This document shows, piece after piece, positions 24,580 to 33,334 of a stretch of DNA of 64,000 bases. The DNA lies in contig NZ_PYBW01000097.1 in NCBI RefSeq assembly GCF_003205575.1, positions 58,372-122,371 of the forward strand, read 5' to 3'. The number at the start of each line of letters is the position of its first letter. The first letter of the stretch is position 1. The position numbers and the translations under genes are program-made. Origin of the DNA: Streptomyces tateyamensis (GTDB taxonomy: Bacteria; Actinomycetota; Actinomycetes; Streptomycetales; Streptomycetaceae). The notes under the pieces were generated by a model. That model worked only from the letters and a program-made list of their open reading frames with translations, did not search any database and had not been told where the DNA came from.

Positions 24580-26355
24580 ATGGCAGGGGATCAGTCCAGC
24601 ACGGGCGGCGGCGCACCGCAGCGGCCCGGAGTCGACCCGGCGGCGGTCGCGGATCAGATGACGCAGCTGGACGGGGCGGCCGTCCCCGGCCAGGGCCCCC
24701 AGCCGGGCGGACCGGTCGGCGCACCGCAGCAGGCCGGTCCGGCGCCTGCGGCCTACCAGCCGACCGCGCCGGCCTTCCCCGCACAGCAGGCCGCGCCCGC
24801 GCCGGGCGCGCAGTTCGGCCCGTACGACCAGCAGGGCGGCGCGGGCTACGGCTACCCGCAGGCGCCGCAGCAGCCGTACGGCCAGCCCGCCGCGCCGCCG
24901 CAGGCCGGCTTCGGCCAGCCCCAGGCGCAGCCGCAGTTCGGGCAGGCCTCGTACGGGCAGCCGTACGGCCGGCCCACCGCGCCGCCGCAGGCCGGCCTCG
25001 GCTACGGCTACCCCGCCCAGACCGGCGCCCCGGTCACCGTCGGCCCGACCGCCCCGGCCAAGCAGCGCAACCCGATCTTCGTCTTCGGCGCGATCGCCGG
25101 CACCGTGCTGACCATCGGCATCGTGATCGGCCTGGTGGTGCTGTTCAACGGCCCCGCCCCGCACCACAACAGCACCACCGGCGGCCCGGACACCAACACC
25201 TCCGCCAGCGGCAAGCTGGGGGTCGGCTGGACCGTGCCCAAGGCCACCGGCAACGCCAGCGACCACTCCACCCTCGGCGAGTGGACCACCGACAAGCTGC
25301 TGGTGCGCGGCGACGCCACCGGGCTGACCGCCTACAACCTGAGCGACGGCAAGCAGGCCTGGACCCTGCCGGCGCCCAGCGGCACCAAGGCGTTCTGCAG
25401 CATGTCCCCCGGCCTGAACAAGAACAACGTCGGCGGCGTCTCGTTCAACCTCGGCGACGACGACTGCGCCGGGATCGGCGGGGTCGACGCGACCACCGGC
25501 AAGCTGCTCTTCAAGACCGGCCAGCCGCTGGACCGCAAGAGCTTCGACACCCAGGTCACCGTCTCGGACACCACGGTCGCCGCCGCCAGCAGCGCGCTGC
25601 TGGCGGGGGTCAACATCAGCGACGGCAAGACGGCCTGGAGCTTCAAGGACCGCGGCCAGTACTGCAACGAGTCGGCGGTGGCCGGCGCCAGCCTGGTCGT
25701 GGTCAGCGACTACTGCTCGGACGGCAGCCCCAAGCAGCAGCTGCAGGTGCTCGGCTCCGGCGACGGCAAGCAGCTGGGCAGCTTCACGCTGAGCGGGGAG
25801 AACGAGCGGGTGGAGGCGATCGTCGCCACCAAGCCGGTGGTGCTGCAGATCTCCGCCGGGTCGGACAACGACTACCTGCAGGTGCTCGACTCCAACTTCA
25901 GCCCCACCACCAAGATCCCGCTCAAGGTGACCGGCGAGGACAAGCTGCGCCCGACCCCGTACGGCGCCCCGCTGGCCAAGTCGCTGGTGATCGGCAACAA
26001 CCTCTACATCGAGGTCAACGAGGGCAGCAAGACCGGCCTGCGGGCGATCGACCTGGGCAGCGGCAAGACCCTGTGGACGAAGGACGCGGGCGCCGAGGAG
26101 GGCGTGCGGCTGGTCGACCACACCGGTACCGACGGTCCGACGGTGATCGCCATGCACGGCTACAACAAGGCCGCCCAGCTGGGCACCCTGTCGGCCACCG
26201 ACGGCAGCTTCAGCCCGCTGCTCTCCTTCGCCACCAAGGACTCGTTCCTGTCCTTCCAGGACGAGCAGGTCCTCTTCGACTCCCAGGACAACCAGGTGCT
26301 GACGCTGCCCCAGCTGCCGATGGACTCCACCCTCACCCTCTACACCAAGCAGTAG
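24580..26355 (+). CDS. Membrane-anchored PQQ-type beta-propeller protein
   Basis: I choose ATG 24580, with ACGGGG upstream; ATG 24565 would add five residues. The first 160 residues are a low-complexity Pro/Gln/Gly/Tyr-rich cytoplasmic tail (repeated QPYGQP and PPQAGFG units). One transmembrane helix at about 166-190 (IFVFGAIAGTVLTIGIVIG) follows. The extracellular 400 residues contain repeated blades of the PQQ/BamB-like type, for example LTAYNLSDGKQAWTLPA, GGVDATTGKLLFKT and LRAIDLGSGKTLWTKDAG. The propeller probably binds a protein or ligand rather than PQQ. Proteins like this are common in Streptomyces; function is unknown. Confidence 0.85.
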   Translation: MAGDQSSTGGGAPQRPGVDPAAVADQMTQLDGAAVPGQGPQPGGPVGAPQQAGPAPAAYQPTAPAFPAQQAAPAPGAQFGPYDQQGGAGYGYPQAPQQPYGQPAAPPQAGFGQPQAQPQFGQASYGQPYGRPTAPPQAGLGYGYPAQTGAPVTVGPTAPAKQRNPIFVFGAIAGTVLTIGIVIGLVVLFNGPAPHHNSTTGGPDTNTSASGKLGVGWTVPKATGNASDHSTLGEWTTDKLLVRGDATGLTAYNLSDGKQAWTLPAPSGTKAFCSMSPGLNKNNVGGVSFNLGDDDCAGIGGVDATTGKLLFKTGQPLDRKSFDTQVTVSDTTVAAASSALLAGVNISDGKTAWSFKDRGQYCNESAVAGASLVVVSDYCSDGSPKQQLQVLGSGDGKQLGSFTLSGENERVEAIVATKPVVLQISAGSDNDYLQVLDSNFSPTTKIPLKVTGEDKLRPTPYGAPLAKSLVIGNNLYIEVNEGSKTGLRAIDLGSGKTLWTKDAGAEEGVRLVDHTGTDGPTVIAMHGYNKAAQLGTLSATDGSFSPLLSFATKDSFLSFQDEQVLFDSQDNQVLTLPQLPMDSTLTLYTKQ

Positions 26356-26436
26356 CGGCCCCGAACGGAGCAATCCGCCCACGACCGTTCCTCGTGGGAG
26401 GATGCGCCCAACAAGCCTGACGAAGGAGTCCTGCGA

Positions 26437-29010
26437 GTGCCTGGCACCAACTTGACCCGTGAGGAGGCCCGCACCCGGGCCGAGCTCCTCAGCGTGGACG
26501 CGTACGACATCGAGCTCGACCTGAGCTCGGCCCGTGACAGCGGCACCTTCCGGTCCACCACCGTGGTCCGGTTCACCGCCACCCGGCCCGGCGCCGACAC
26601 GTTCATCGACCTGGTCGCCCCGACCGTGCACGAGATCACCCTGAACGGCACCGCGGTGGAGCTGTCCGCCTTCGCCGACAGCCGGATCGCGCTGACCGGC
26701 CTGGCCGCCGAGAACGAGCTGCGGGTGGTGGCCGACTGCGCCTACACCAACACGGGCGAGGGCCTGCACAAGTTCGTCGACCCGGTGGACGGCGAGACGT
26801 ACCTGTACAGCCAGTTCGAGGTGCCGGACGCCCGCCGGGTGTTCGCCTCCTTCGAGCAGCCCGACCTCAAGGCGGCCTTCACCTTCACGGTGACCGCCCC
26901 GCGCGGCTGGGTGGTGGTCTCCAACTCGCCGACCCCCGAGCCGGTCGGCGACGGCGAGGCGCAGCGCTGGTCGTTCGCCCCGACCGGCCGGATCTCCTCG
27001 TACATCACCGCCGTCATCGCCGGTCCGTACGTGGGCGTCTTCGACGAGTACACCGCGGGCGCCCAGGTGGTGCCGCTGGGCATCTACTGCCGGCCCTCGC
27101 TCAAGGAGTTCCTGGACGCCGAGGCCGTCTTCGACGTCACCAAGCAGGGTTTCGACTACTTCCAGGAGAAGTTCGACACCCCGTACCCGTTCGAGAAGTA
27201 CGACCAGCTCTTCGTCCCGGAGTTCAACGCGGGCGCGATGGAGAACGCCGGCGCGGTCACCTTCCGCGACCAGTACGTGTTCCGGTCCAAGGTGACCGAC
27301 GCCTCCTACGAGGCCCGGGCCACCACGATCCTGCACGAGCTGGCCCACATGTGGTTCGGCAACCTGGTCACCATGGAGTGGTGGAACGACCTCTGGCTGA
27401 ACGAGTCGTTCGCCACCTACGCCGAGATGGTCGCGCTGGTCGAGCCGACCGGCACCCGCTGGCCCAACGGCTGGACCACCTTCGCCAACCAGATGAAGAC
27501 CTGGGCGTACCGGCAGGACCAACTGCCGTCCACCCACCCGATCATGGCCGAGATCAACGATCTCGAAGACGTCATGGTCAACTTCGACGGCATCACCTAC
27601 GCCAAGGGCGCCTCGGTGCTCAAGCAGCTGGTCGCCTACGTCGGCCAGGACGCCTTCTTCAAGGGCGTGCAGGCGTACTTCAAGCGGCACGCCTGGGGCA
27701 ACACCCGGTTGGCCGACCTGCTCAGCGCGCTGGAGGAGACCAGCGGCCGGGACCTGAAGACCTGGTCCAAGGCCTGGCTGGAGACCGCCGGGATCAACGT
27801 GCTGCGCCCGCAGATCGAGGTGGACGCGGCCGGCCTGATCACCGCCTTCGCGGTCCGCCAGGACGCCCCGGCGCTGCCCGAGGGCGCCAAGGGCAGCTCG
27901 GCGCTGCGCCCGCACCGGATCGCCGTCGGCTGCTACGACCTGGTGGACGGCAAGCTGGTGCGCACCCACCGGGTCGAGCTGGACGTGGACGGCGAGCGGA
28001 CCGAGGTGCCCGAGCTGGTCGGCCGTCAGCGCCCGGCCGTGGTGCTGCTCAACGACGACGACCTGTCCTACGCCAAGCTGCGGCTGGACGAGGAGTCGCT
28101 GGCCGCGGTCACGGCGCACCTGGGCGACTTCGCCGAGCCGCTGCCGCGCGCCCTGGTCTGGGCCGCCGCCTGGGACATGACCCGGGACGGCGAACTGGCC
28201 ACCCGGGACTACCTGGAGCTGGCCGTCGCCGGGCTGCCCAAGGAGAGCGACATCGGCGTGGTCCAGTCGGTGCAGCGCCAGGCCAAGCTGGCCCTGGAGC
28301 TGTACGCCGACCCGGCCTGGCGCGAGACGGGCCTGCTGCGCTGGGCCGAGGTCTGCGAGCAGAACCTGCGCGCCGCCGCACCCGCCGGCGACCACCAGCT
28401 GGCCTGGGCCAAGGCGCTGGCCGGCGCGGCCCGCACCGAGCAGCAGCTGGCCCTGCTGGCGGGCCTGCTGGACGGCTCCGTCGAGCTGGACGGACTCGCC
28501 GTCGACACCGACCTGCGCTGGGACCTGCTGCTCCGGCTGGTCGCCACCGGCAAGGCCGGCGACGCGGCGATCGAGGCCGAGCTGGCCCGCGACAACACCG
28601 CGGCCGGCCAGGAGCGGGCGGCCTGCGCCCGGGCGGCCCGCCCGACGGCCGAGGCCAAGGCCGAGGCCTGGGACTCGGTGGTGGAGTCGGACGCGCTCAC
28701 CAACTACGTCCAGGACGCGGTGATCGCCGGCTTCTCGGTGGGCGACCAGCGCGAGCTGCTGGCGCCGTACGTCGGCCGGTACTTCGCCGCGCTGAAGACG
28801 GTCTGGGAGACCCGCAGCCACGAGATCGCGCAGCAGATCATCACCGGGCTCTACCCGTCGCTGCAGATCGAGCCGGCCACCCTGGAGGCCACCGACCACT
28901 GGCTGGCCACCGCCGACCCGGCCCCGGCGCTGGCCCGCCTGGTCGTCGAGGCCCGGGCCGGCGTCGAGCGCGCCCTCAAGGCCCAGGCCGCGGACCGCGC
29001 CCGGAGCTGA
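26437..29010 (+). CDS. pepN: Aminopeptidase N (M1 zinc metallopeptidase)
   Basis: The 857-residue M1 peptidase starts at GTG 26437 behind GAAGGAG. The exopeptidase motif GAMEN is at 266-270 and the zinc site HELAH at 300-304, with the third zinc ligand E323 in LNESFATYAEM. The N-terminal beta saddle (residues 1-190), catalytic domain and long helical ERAP1-like C-terminal domain fit the actinobacterial PepN family. There is no signal peptide, so it acts in the cytoplasm, removing N-terminal residues from peptides. A perfect terminator hairpin follows, between it and the convergent sensor kinase gene. Confidence 0.97.
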   Translation: MPGTNLTREEARTRAELLSVDAYDIELDLSSARDSGTFRSTTVVRFTATRPGADTFIDLVAPTVHEITLNGTAVELSAFADSRIALTGLAAENELRVVADCAYTNTGEGLHKFVDPVDGETYLYSQFEVPDARRVFASFEQPDLKAAFTFTVTAPRGWVVVSNSPTPEPVGDGEAQRWSFAPTGRISSYITAVIAGPYVGVFDEYTAGAQVVPLGIYCRPSLKEFLDAEAVFDVTKQGFDYFQEKFDTPYPFEKYDQLFVPEFNAGAMENAGAVTFRDQYVFRSKVTDASYEARATTILHELAHMWFGNLVTMEWWNDLWLNESFATYAEMVALVEPTGTRWPNGWTTFANQMKTWAYRQDQLPSTHPIMAEINDLEDVMVNFDGITYAKGASVLKQLVAYVGQDAFFKGVQAYFKRHAWGNTRLADLLSALEETSGRDLKTWSKAWLETAGINVLRPQIEVDAAGLITAFAVRQDAPALPEGAKGSSALRPHRIAVGCYDLVDGKLVRTHRVELDVDGERTEVPELVGRQRPAVVLLNDDDLSYAKLRLDEESLAAVTAHLGDFAEPLPRALVWAAAWDMTRDGELATRDYLELAVAGLPKESDIGVVQSVQRQAKLALELYADPAWRETGLLRWAEVCEQNLRAAAPAGDHQLAWAKALAGAARTEQQLALLAGLLDGSVELDGLAVDTDLRWDLLLRLVATGKAGDAAIEAELARDNTAAGQERAACARAARPTAEAKAEAWDSVVESDALTNYVQDAVIAGFSVGDQRELLAPYVGRYFAALKTVWETRSHEIAQQIITGLYPSLQIEPATLEATDHWLATADPAPALARLVVEARAGVERALKAQAADRARS

Positions 29011-29027
29011 GCCCCGGTCAGGTCCCG

Positions 29028-29067
29028 CCGCGGGCCCCGGACACCACGCGGTGTCCGGGGCCCGCGG
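29028..29067. terminator. Bidirectional terminator between pepN and the histidine kinase gene
   Basis: CCGCGGGCCCCGGACACC at 29028-29045 pairs perfectly over 18 bp with GGTGTCCGGGGCCCGCGG at 29050-29067, with loop ACGC. Confidence 0.85.
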
Positions 29068-29110
29068 CCTTCGTCAACGCCCCCTGTCGATGTCCCCCGG
29101 GCAGTCGTAC

Positions 29111-29142
29111 TGGTCCTGGTGAAACCTGGTCCTGGTGAAACC
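29111..29142. repeat. Two tandem copies of a 16-bp repeat
   Basis: TGGTCCTGGTGAAACC occurs at 29111-29126 and again, identical and contiguous, at 29127-29142. The second copy ends three bases before the complement of the kinase stop codon. It looks like a recent slippage duplication. Confidence 0.8.
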
Positions 29143-29145
29143 GAG

Positions 29146-30609
29146 TCAGGGCAGCCGCAGCACGAACCGGGCTCCCGGGCCGGGTTCCAGGGTCAGGGTG
29201 CCGCCGTGGGCGAGGGCGACCGCGCGGGCGATGGCCAGGCCCAGGCCGGTGCCGCCGGTAGCCCGGGCCCGGGTCTGGTCAGCGCGCACGAAGCGCTCGA
29301 AGAGCTGCTCGTGCAGCTCGGCCGGGATCCCCGGTCCGTCGTCGGCAACGGTGAGTTGACGATCCGTCAGGGACAGCGTGACGGTGCTGCCGGGCGGGGT
29401 GTGCCGGTGCGCGTTGCTCAGCAGGTTGGCCACCACCTGGCGCAGCCGGTCCTCGTCCCCGGTCACCAGCACCGGCTGCTCGGGCAGTTCGAGCCGCCAG
29501 TGGTGCTCGGGGGCGGCGGCCCGGGCGTCCGCCACGCAGTCCAGGGCCAGCCGGGTCAGGTCCACCTCGGCGGCGGCCAGCGGGCGGCCGGCGTCGAGCC
29601 GGGCGAGCAGCAGCAGATCGTCCACCAGCGCGCCCATCCGGCGGGACTCGGCCGCGATCCGCTCCAGCGAGTGGCGCACCGGCTGCGGCACCGGCTCGGG
29701 GTGGCGCAGCGCCAGCTCGGCGTGGCCGCGCACGGTGGCCACCGGGGTGCGCAGCTCGTGCCCGGCGTCGGCGGCGAAGCCGCGCAGCCGGTCCTCCACC
29801 GCGTGCCGCTGGGCCAGGGCCCCCTCCACGTGGCCGAGCATCCGGTTCAGGGCGAGTCCGACCCGGCCGGTCTCGGTGGCCGGGTCGGCCGCCCGGGCCG
29901 GGACCCGCTCGCTGAGCACCACCTCGCCGCGGGCCAGCGGCAGCGCGCTGACCCTGGTGGCGGTGGCGGCGATCCGGTCCAGCGGGCGCAGCGCGAGCCG
30001 CAGCCAGACGCCGCCGACGGTGCCGGCCACCACCACGGCGGCCGCGAAGACGGTCAGTTCCAGCAGCACGACCTGGTGCACGGTGTCCTCCACCGGGCGC
30101 AGCGGCACGCCGGTGACCAGCACGTCCCCGTCCATCCCGGGCACCGCGCGGACCCGGTACGAGCCGAGCGCGCCCAGGCGCACCGTGTCGGCCGCGCCGC
30201 CGACGGCCAGTGCGGCCAGCCGCTGTTGGACGGGCGGGGCCGGCACGACCTGGTCGGAGGCGTCGGCGGCCGCCGTGCCCGCGGCCACCGCCGCGTCGTC
30301 CGAGTCGCCGTCCACCACGGCGGCGGCGGTCACCGTGCCGGCCAGCAGCCGGGCGCCGAAGGTGCCGGGGGCCTGGGCCCGGGTGTCGCTCGTGTTGCCG
30401 TGCTCCAGGCTGGCCGCGTACCGGCCGCCGGTCTCGGCGAGCTGCTGGTCCAGGCGGGCCAGCAGGAAGCCGCGCAGCGCGGTGGTGACGGCCAGGCCGA
30501 CCCCGGCGAAGATCACCAGCAGCAGCGCGAGCAGGCCGGCCAGCAGCCGCACCCGCAGCGAGCGGCGGCCGCGCCACCAGGCCAGGGGCCACCAGGCCGG
30601 GGCCCTCAC
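29146..30609 (-). CDS. Sensor histidine kinase
   Basis: The 487-residue kinase starts at GTG 30609, overlapping the response-regulator stop as GTGA. A transmembrane helix at about 18-40 (LLAGLLALLLVIFAGVGLAVTT), an extracytoplasmic sensor region of about 140 residues and a second helix near 180-205 precede a HAMP domain (LRLALRPLDRIAATATRV). The phosphoacceptor is H284 in DAGHELRTPVATV, followed by N-box NLLSNAHRHTPPG, G1 DDGPGIP and G2 GGTGLGLAIA. It is predicted to phosphorylate the regulator encoded just upstream. Divergence from the flavin-reductase operon suggests it may sense redox or metal state. Confidence 0.95.
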   Translation of the reverse strand: MRAPAWWPLAWWRGRRSLRVRLLAGLLALLLVIFAGVGLAVTTALRGFLLARLDQQLAETGGRYAASLEHGNTSDTRAQAPGTFGARLLAGTVTAAAVVDGDSDDAAVAAGTAAADASDQVVPAPPVQQRLAALAVGGAADTVRLGALGSYRVRAVPGMDGDVLVTGVPLRPVEDTVHQVVLLELTVFAAAVVVAGTVGGVWLRLALRPLDRIAATATRVSALPLARGEVVLSERVPARAADPATETGRVGLALNRMLGHVEGALAQRHAVEDRLRGFAADAGHELRTPVATVRGHAELALRHPEPVPQPVRHSLERIAAESRRMGALVDDLLLLARLDAGRPLAAAEVDLTRLALDCVADARAAAPEHHWRLELPEQPVLVTGDEDRLRQVVANLLSNAHRHTPPGSTVTLSLTDRQLTVADDGPGIPAELHEQLFERFVRADQTRARATGGTGLGLAIARAVALAHGGTLTLEPGPGARFVLRLP

Positions 30610-31295
30610 ACCGCGGCCCGGAGCAGGTAGCCGGCGCCCCGGACGGTGTGGATCATCGGAGCCCGGCCGGCGTCGACCTTCTTGCGCAGGTAGCTGATGT
30701 ACAGCTCGACCACGTGCGCCTGGCCGCCGAAGTCGTAGGACCAGACCGCGTCCAGCAGTTGGGCCTTGCTCAGCACCTGGCGCGGATGGCGCATCAGGTA
30801 CTGCAGCAGGGCGAACTCGGTGGGGCTGAGCTCGATCGGGGTGCCGGCCCGGCTGACCTCGCGGGCCGCCTCCACCAGCACCAGGTCGCCCAGCACCAGG
30901 GCCCCGGGCGGCGGCGCCGCGGGCGGGGCGGCCCGGCGCAGCAGGCCGCGGACCCGGACCACCACCTCCTCCAGGCTGAACGGCTTGGTCACGTAGTCGT
31001 CGCCGCCGGCCGCCAGCGCGCCGATCCGGTCCTCCAGGGCGTCCTTGGCGGTGAGGAAGAGCACCCGTACCTCGGGCCGCTCGGCGTGGATCCGCTCCAG
31101 CACCGCCATGCCGTCCAGATCGGGGAGCATCATGTCGAGCACCACCGCGTCCGGTGCCCAGTCGCGGGCCAGCCGGACGGCCTGTACGCCGGTGGCCGCC
31201 CCCAGCGCCTGGTGACCCTCGTAGCGCAGTGCGGCGCAGAGCACTTCGACGAGGTCGGGTTCGTCGTCGACGACCAGGATGCGGTGCGCGGTCAT
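30606..31295 (-). CDS. OmpR/PhoB-type response regulator
   Basis: The 229-residue protein is read from ATG 31295; ATG 31304 is an alternative. Residues 4-116 are the receiver, with acidic D10-D11, phosphoacceptor D54 in VVLDMMLPDLDG and K104 in YVTKPFS. A short proline/alanine linker leads to the winged-helix effector domain (LSPTEFALLQYLMRHPRQVLS and HVVELYISYLRKKVD). It is co-transcribed with the sensor kinase and divergent from the reductase gene 170 bases away. Binding in that shared region would be the simplest hypothesis for its target. Confidence 0.95.
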   Translation of the reverse strand: MTAHRILVVDDEPDLVEVLCAALRYEGHQALGAATGVQAVRLARDWAPDAVVLDMMLPDLDGMAVLERIHAERPEVRVLFLTAKDALEDRIGALAAGGDDYVTKPFSLEEVVVRVRGLLRRAAPPAAPPPGALVLGDLVLVEAAREVSRAGTPIELSPTEFALLQYLMRHPRQVLSKAQLLDAVWSYDFGGQAHVVELYISYLRKKVDAGRAPMIHTVRGAGYLLRAAV

Positions 31296-31464
31296 AGCGG
31301 GCATTGTGCCGCACCGGTATGAGAATGCGATGAGCTTTGGCAGCCGCCTGACCTGCACTGACCTGCGAATATCCGGTCCATGGCGGAGGGCGCCGGCAGG
31401 TTTTCAGAGCGAACTGAGAGCTTGCGCTGCCAGGGTGGGCCGGGATCGAGAGGAAGGAGCAGCC

Positions 31465-32826
31465 GTGACCGCGCCCACCACCCACCGTCGGGCGCCCGCG
31501 CCCGACCGGGAGCTGGCCCGCGCCGCGCTGCCCTGGCTGCTGCCCGCCGCGGTCGCGGCCGGCGCGCTGGGCGTGCTGGCCCTGTGGTGGCGGGACACCT
31601 ACGCGGTCACCGGCGCCGACCAGTGGCTGACCGGCGCCGGGCGGATCACCGGGCTGCTGGCCGGCTACCTGGCCCCGGTGCTGCTCCTGCTGATGGCCCG
31701 GATCCCGGTGCTGGAGCGCGAGGTGGGGGCCGACCGGCTGGCCCGCTGGCACGCGCTGGGCGGGCGGTACCTGGTCTTCCTGATCACCTCGCACGTGCTG
31801 GCCGTCACCTGGGGGTACGCGCTGACCGCGCACCGCACGGTGGTCGCCGAGACCGGCCAACTGGTGTTCCACTACCCCGAGATGCTCAAGGGCACCGCGG
31901 CCACCCTGCTGTTCCTGGGCACCGGCGCCATCTCCGCCCGGGCGGCCCGGCGGCGGCTGAGCTACGAGGCCTGGTACTACCTGCACCTGGCCACCTATCT
32001 GGCGATCGCCCTCGGCTTCTCGCACCAGTTGGTGAACGGCGCCGACCTGGTCGAGGGGCCGGGCCTGCTGGGCTGGTGGACGCTCTACCTGGGCTCGTTC
32101 GCGGTGCTCGGCTGGTTCCGGCTGGCGCTGCCGTTCCTGCGCGACCGGCGGCACCGGCTGCGGATCGCCGAGGTGCGTCCGGAGGCGGACGGCGTGGTCT
32201 CGATCTTCCTGACCGGCCGTCGGCTGGACGAACTGCGCTGCCTGCCGGGCCAGTTCTTCCGGCTCCAGTTCCTGGCTCCGGGCCTGCGCTGGGCGGCCAA
32301 CCCGTACTCGCTCTCCGCGCCGCCGCACCCGCGGTTCCTGCGCTTCACGGTCAAGGACCTGGGCGGCCACAGCTCGGCGGTGGCCGCGCTGCGGCCCGGG
32401 GTCCGGGTGCGGGCCGAGGGACCGTACGGGGCCTTCACCGAGCGGGCCCGGGTGGCGCCGCACCGGCCGGTGCTGCTGATCGCCGCCGGGGTCGGGATCA
32501 CCCCGGTCCGGGCGCTGTTCGAGACCCTGCCCGGCCGGCCCACCCTGGTCTACCGGGCCCGGCGGGAGGAGGACCTGCTGTTCCGTCAGGAGCTGGAGCA
32601 GGTGGCGAAGCAGCGCAGGGCCAAGGTGCACTGGCTGCTGGGCAGCCGGGACCAGGGCGGCGAGGACCCGCTCGGCGCCCGGCGGCTGACCGCGCTGGTG
32701 CCCCGGCTGCGCGAGCACGAGGTGTTCCTGTGCGGGCCGGCGGAGCTGACCGAGGCCGCGGTGCGCGAGCTGCGGGCCGCGGGAGTGCCGGGTCGGCGGA
32801 TCCACCACGAGTCGTTCGTCTTCTGA
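31465..32826 (+). CDS. Ferric reductase-like transmembrane flavoprotein with NAD(P)H oxidoreductase domain
   Basis: The start is GTG 31465 behind AGGAAGGAG. The first half (residues 20-230) has about six membrane helices of the ferric-reductase/NOX type, with heme-ligand histidines in LARWHALGGRYLVFLITSHVLA and YEAWYYLHLATYLAIALGFSHQ. The second half is a ferredoxin-NADP reductase-like unit: FAD motif NPYSLSAPPHP, and NAD(P) motifs LLIAAGVGITPVRALFE and FLCGPAELTEAAV. In all 453 residues. It should pass electrons from cytoplasmic NAD(P)H through FAD and heme to the outer face. The next two genes supply and flavinylate an extracytoplasmic acceptor. Confidence 0.93.
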   Translation: MTAPTTHRRAPAPDRELARAALPWLLPAAVAAGALGVLALWWRDTYAVTGADQWLTGAGRITGLLAGYLAPVLLLLMARIPVLEREVGADRLARWHALGGRYLVFLITSHVLAVTWGYALTAHRTVVAETGQLVFHYPEMLKGTAATLLFLGTGAISARAARRRLSYEAWYYLHLATYLAIALGFSHQLVNGADLVEGPGLLGWWTLYLGSFAVLGWFRLALPFLRDRRHRLRIAEVRPEADGVVSIFLTGRRLDELRCLPGQFFRLQFLAPGLRWAANPYSLSAPPHPRFLRFTVKDLGGHSSAVAALRPGVRVRAEGPYGAFTERARVAPHRPVLLIAAGVGITPVRALFETLPGRPTLVYRARREEDLLFRQELEQVAKQRRAKVHWLLGSRDQGGEDPLGARRLTALVPRLREHEVFLCGPAELTEAAVRELRAAGVPGRRIHHESFVF

Positions 32827-32839
32827 GGAGTACGGGTTC

Positions 32840-33334
32840 ATGCGCAGGACAGTGGTGACGGGCGTCGCGACGGTCTCCCTGGTGGTGCTGCTGCTCGGGT
32901 TGAAGCCGCACGGTTCGGGCGGTTCCGGGTCGCAGGCGCTGATCTCCTCGGACCAGGGGGCGGCGGTCCCCGCCACCGCCCCTTCCACCCCGTCGGGCTC
33001 CGCCACTCCGTCGGCCCCGGCCTCGTCCGGCCAGCCGGCGACCGGGACCCGGACGGTGACCGGCAACGCCGTCGACACCCGGTTCGGACCGGTCCAGGTC
33101 CGGATCACGGTGACCGGCGGCAAGCTGACCAAGGTGGACGTGCTGCAGTACCCGGCCGAGTCGGGCCGGGACCGGGAGATCAACGCGTACGCGCTGCCGC
33201 AGCTCAACCAGGAGGCGATCGCGGCGGGCAGTGCGAACATCGACGCGGTCTCCGGGGCCACCTACACCAGCGACGGCTACACCCGCTCGCTGCAGAGCGC
33301 GCTGGACCAGGCCGGGCAGGGCGGCAGCGGCTGA
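32840..33334 (+). CDS. Secreted or membrane-anchored FMN-binding protein
   Basis: The 164-residue protein has an N-terminal hydrophobic segment (VVTGVATVSLVVLLLGL) that may be a signal anchor, a Ser/Pro/Ala-rich linker to about residue 68 and an FMN-binding domain. The SGATYTSDGY motif is at 138-147; in this family FMN is covalently attached to the threonine of the SGAT motif (T141 here) by ApbE. It starts 13 bases after the reductase stop and its own stop overlaps the apbE start. It is the likely electron acceptor of the upstream flavocytochrome on the outer face. Confidence 0.92.
   Translation: MRRTVVTGVATVSLVVLLLGLKPHGSGGSGSQALISSDQGAAVPATAPSTPSGSATPSAPASSGQPATGTRTVTGNAVDTRFGPVQVRITVTGGKLTKVDVLQYPAESGRDREINAYALPQLNQEAIAAGSANIDAVSGATYTSDGYTRSLQSALDQAGQGGSG

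Noticed and set aside
24502..28899. Very long open frame antisense to the propeller protein and pepN
   Set aside because: High GC removes stop codons from other frames. Its composition (Arg, Gly, Val, Gln, His rich) and lack of motifs show that it is a shadow of the two plus-strand genes.
29119..30630. Plus-strand open frames overlapping the histidine kinase gene
   Set aside because: Low-complexity Gly/Arg/Pro-rich translation without domains; the minus-strand reading has full kinase motifs.
29146..33261. 1371-residue minus-strand open frame
   Set aside because: It joins the real histidine kinase at its C-terminus to antisense sequence of the regulator, reductase and FMN-binding-protein genes.
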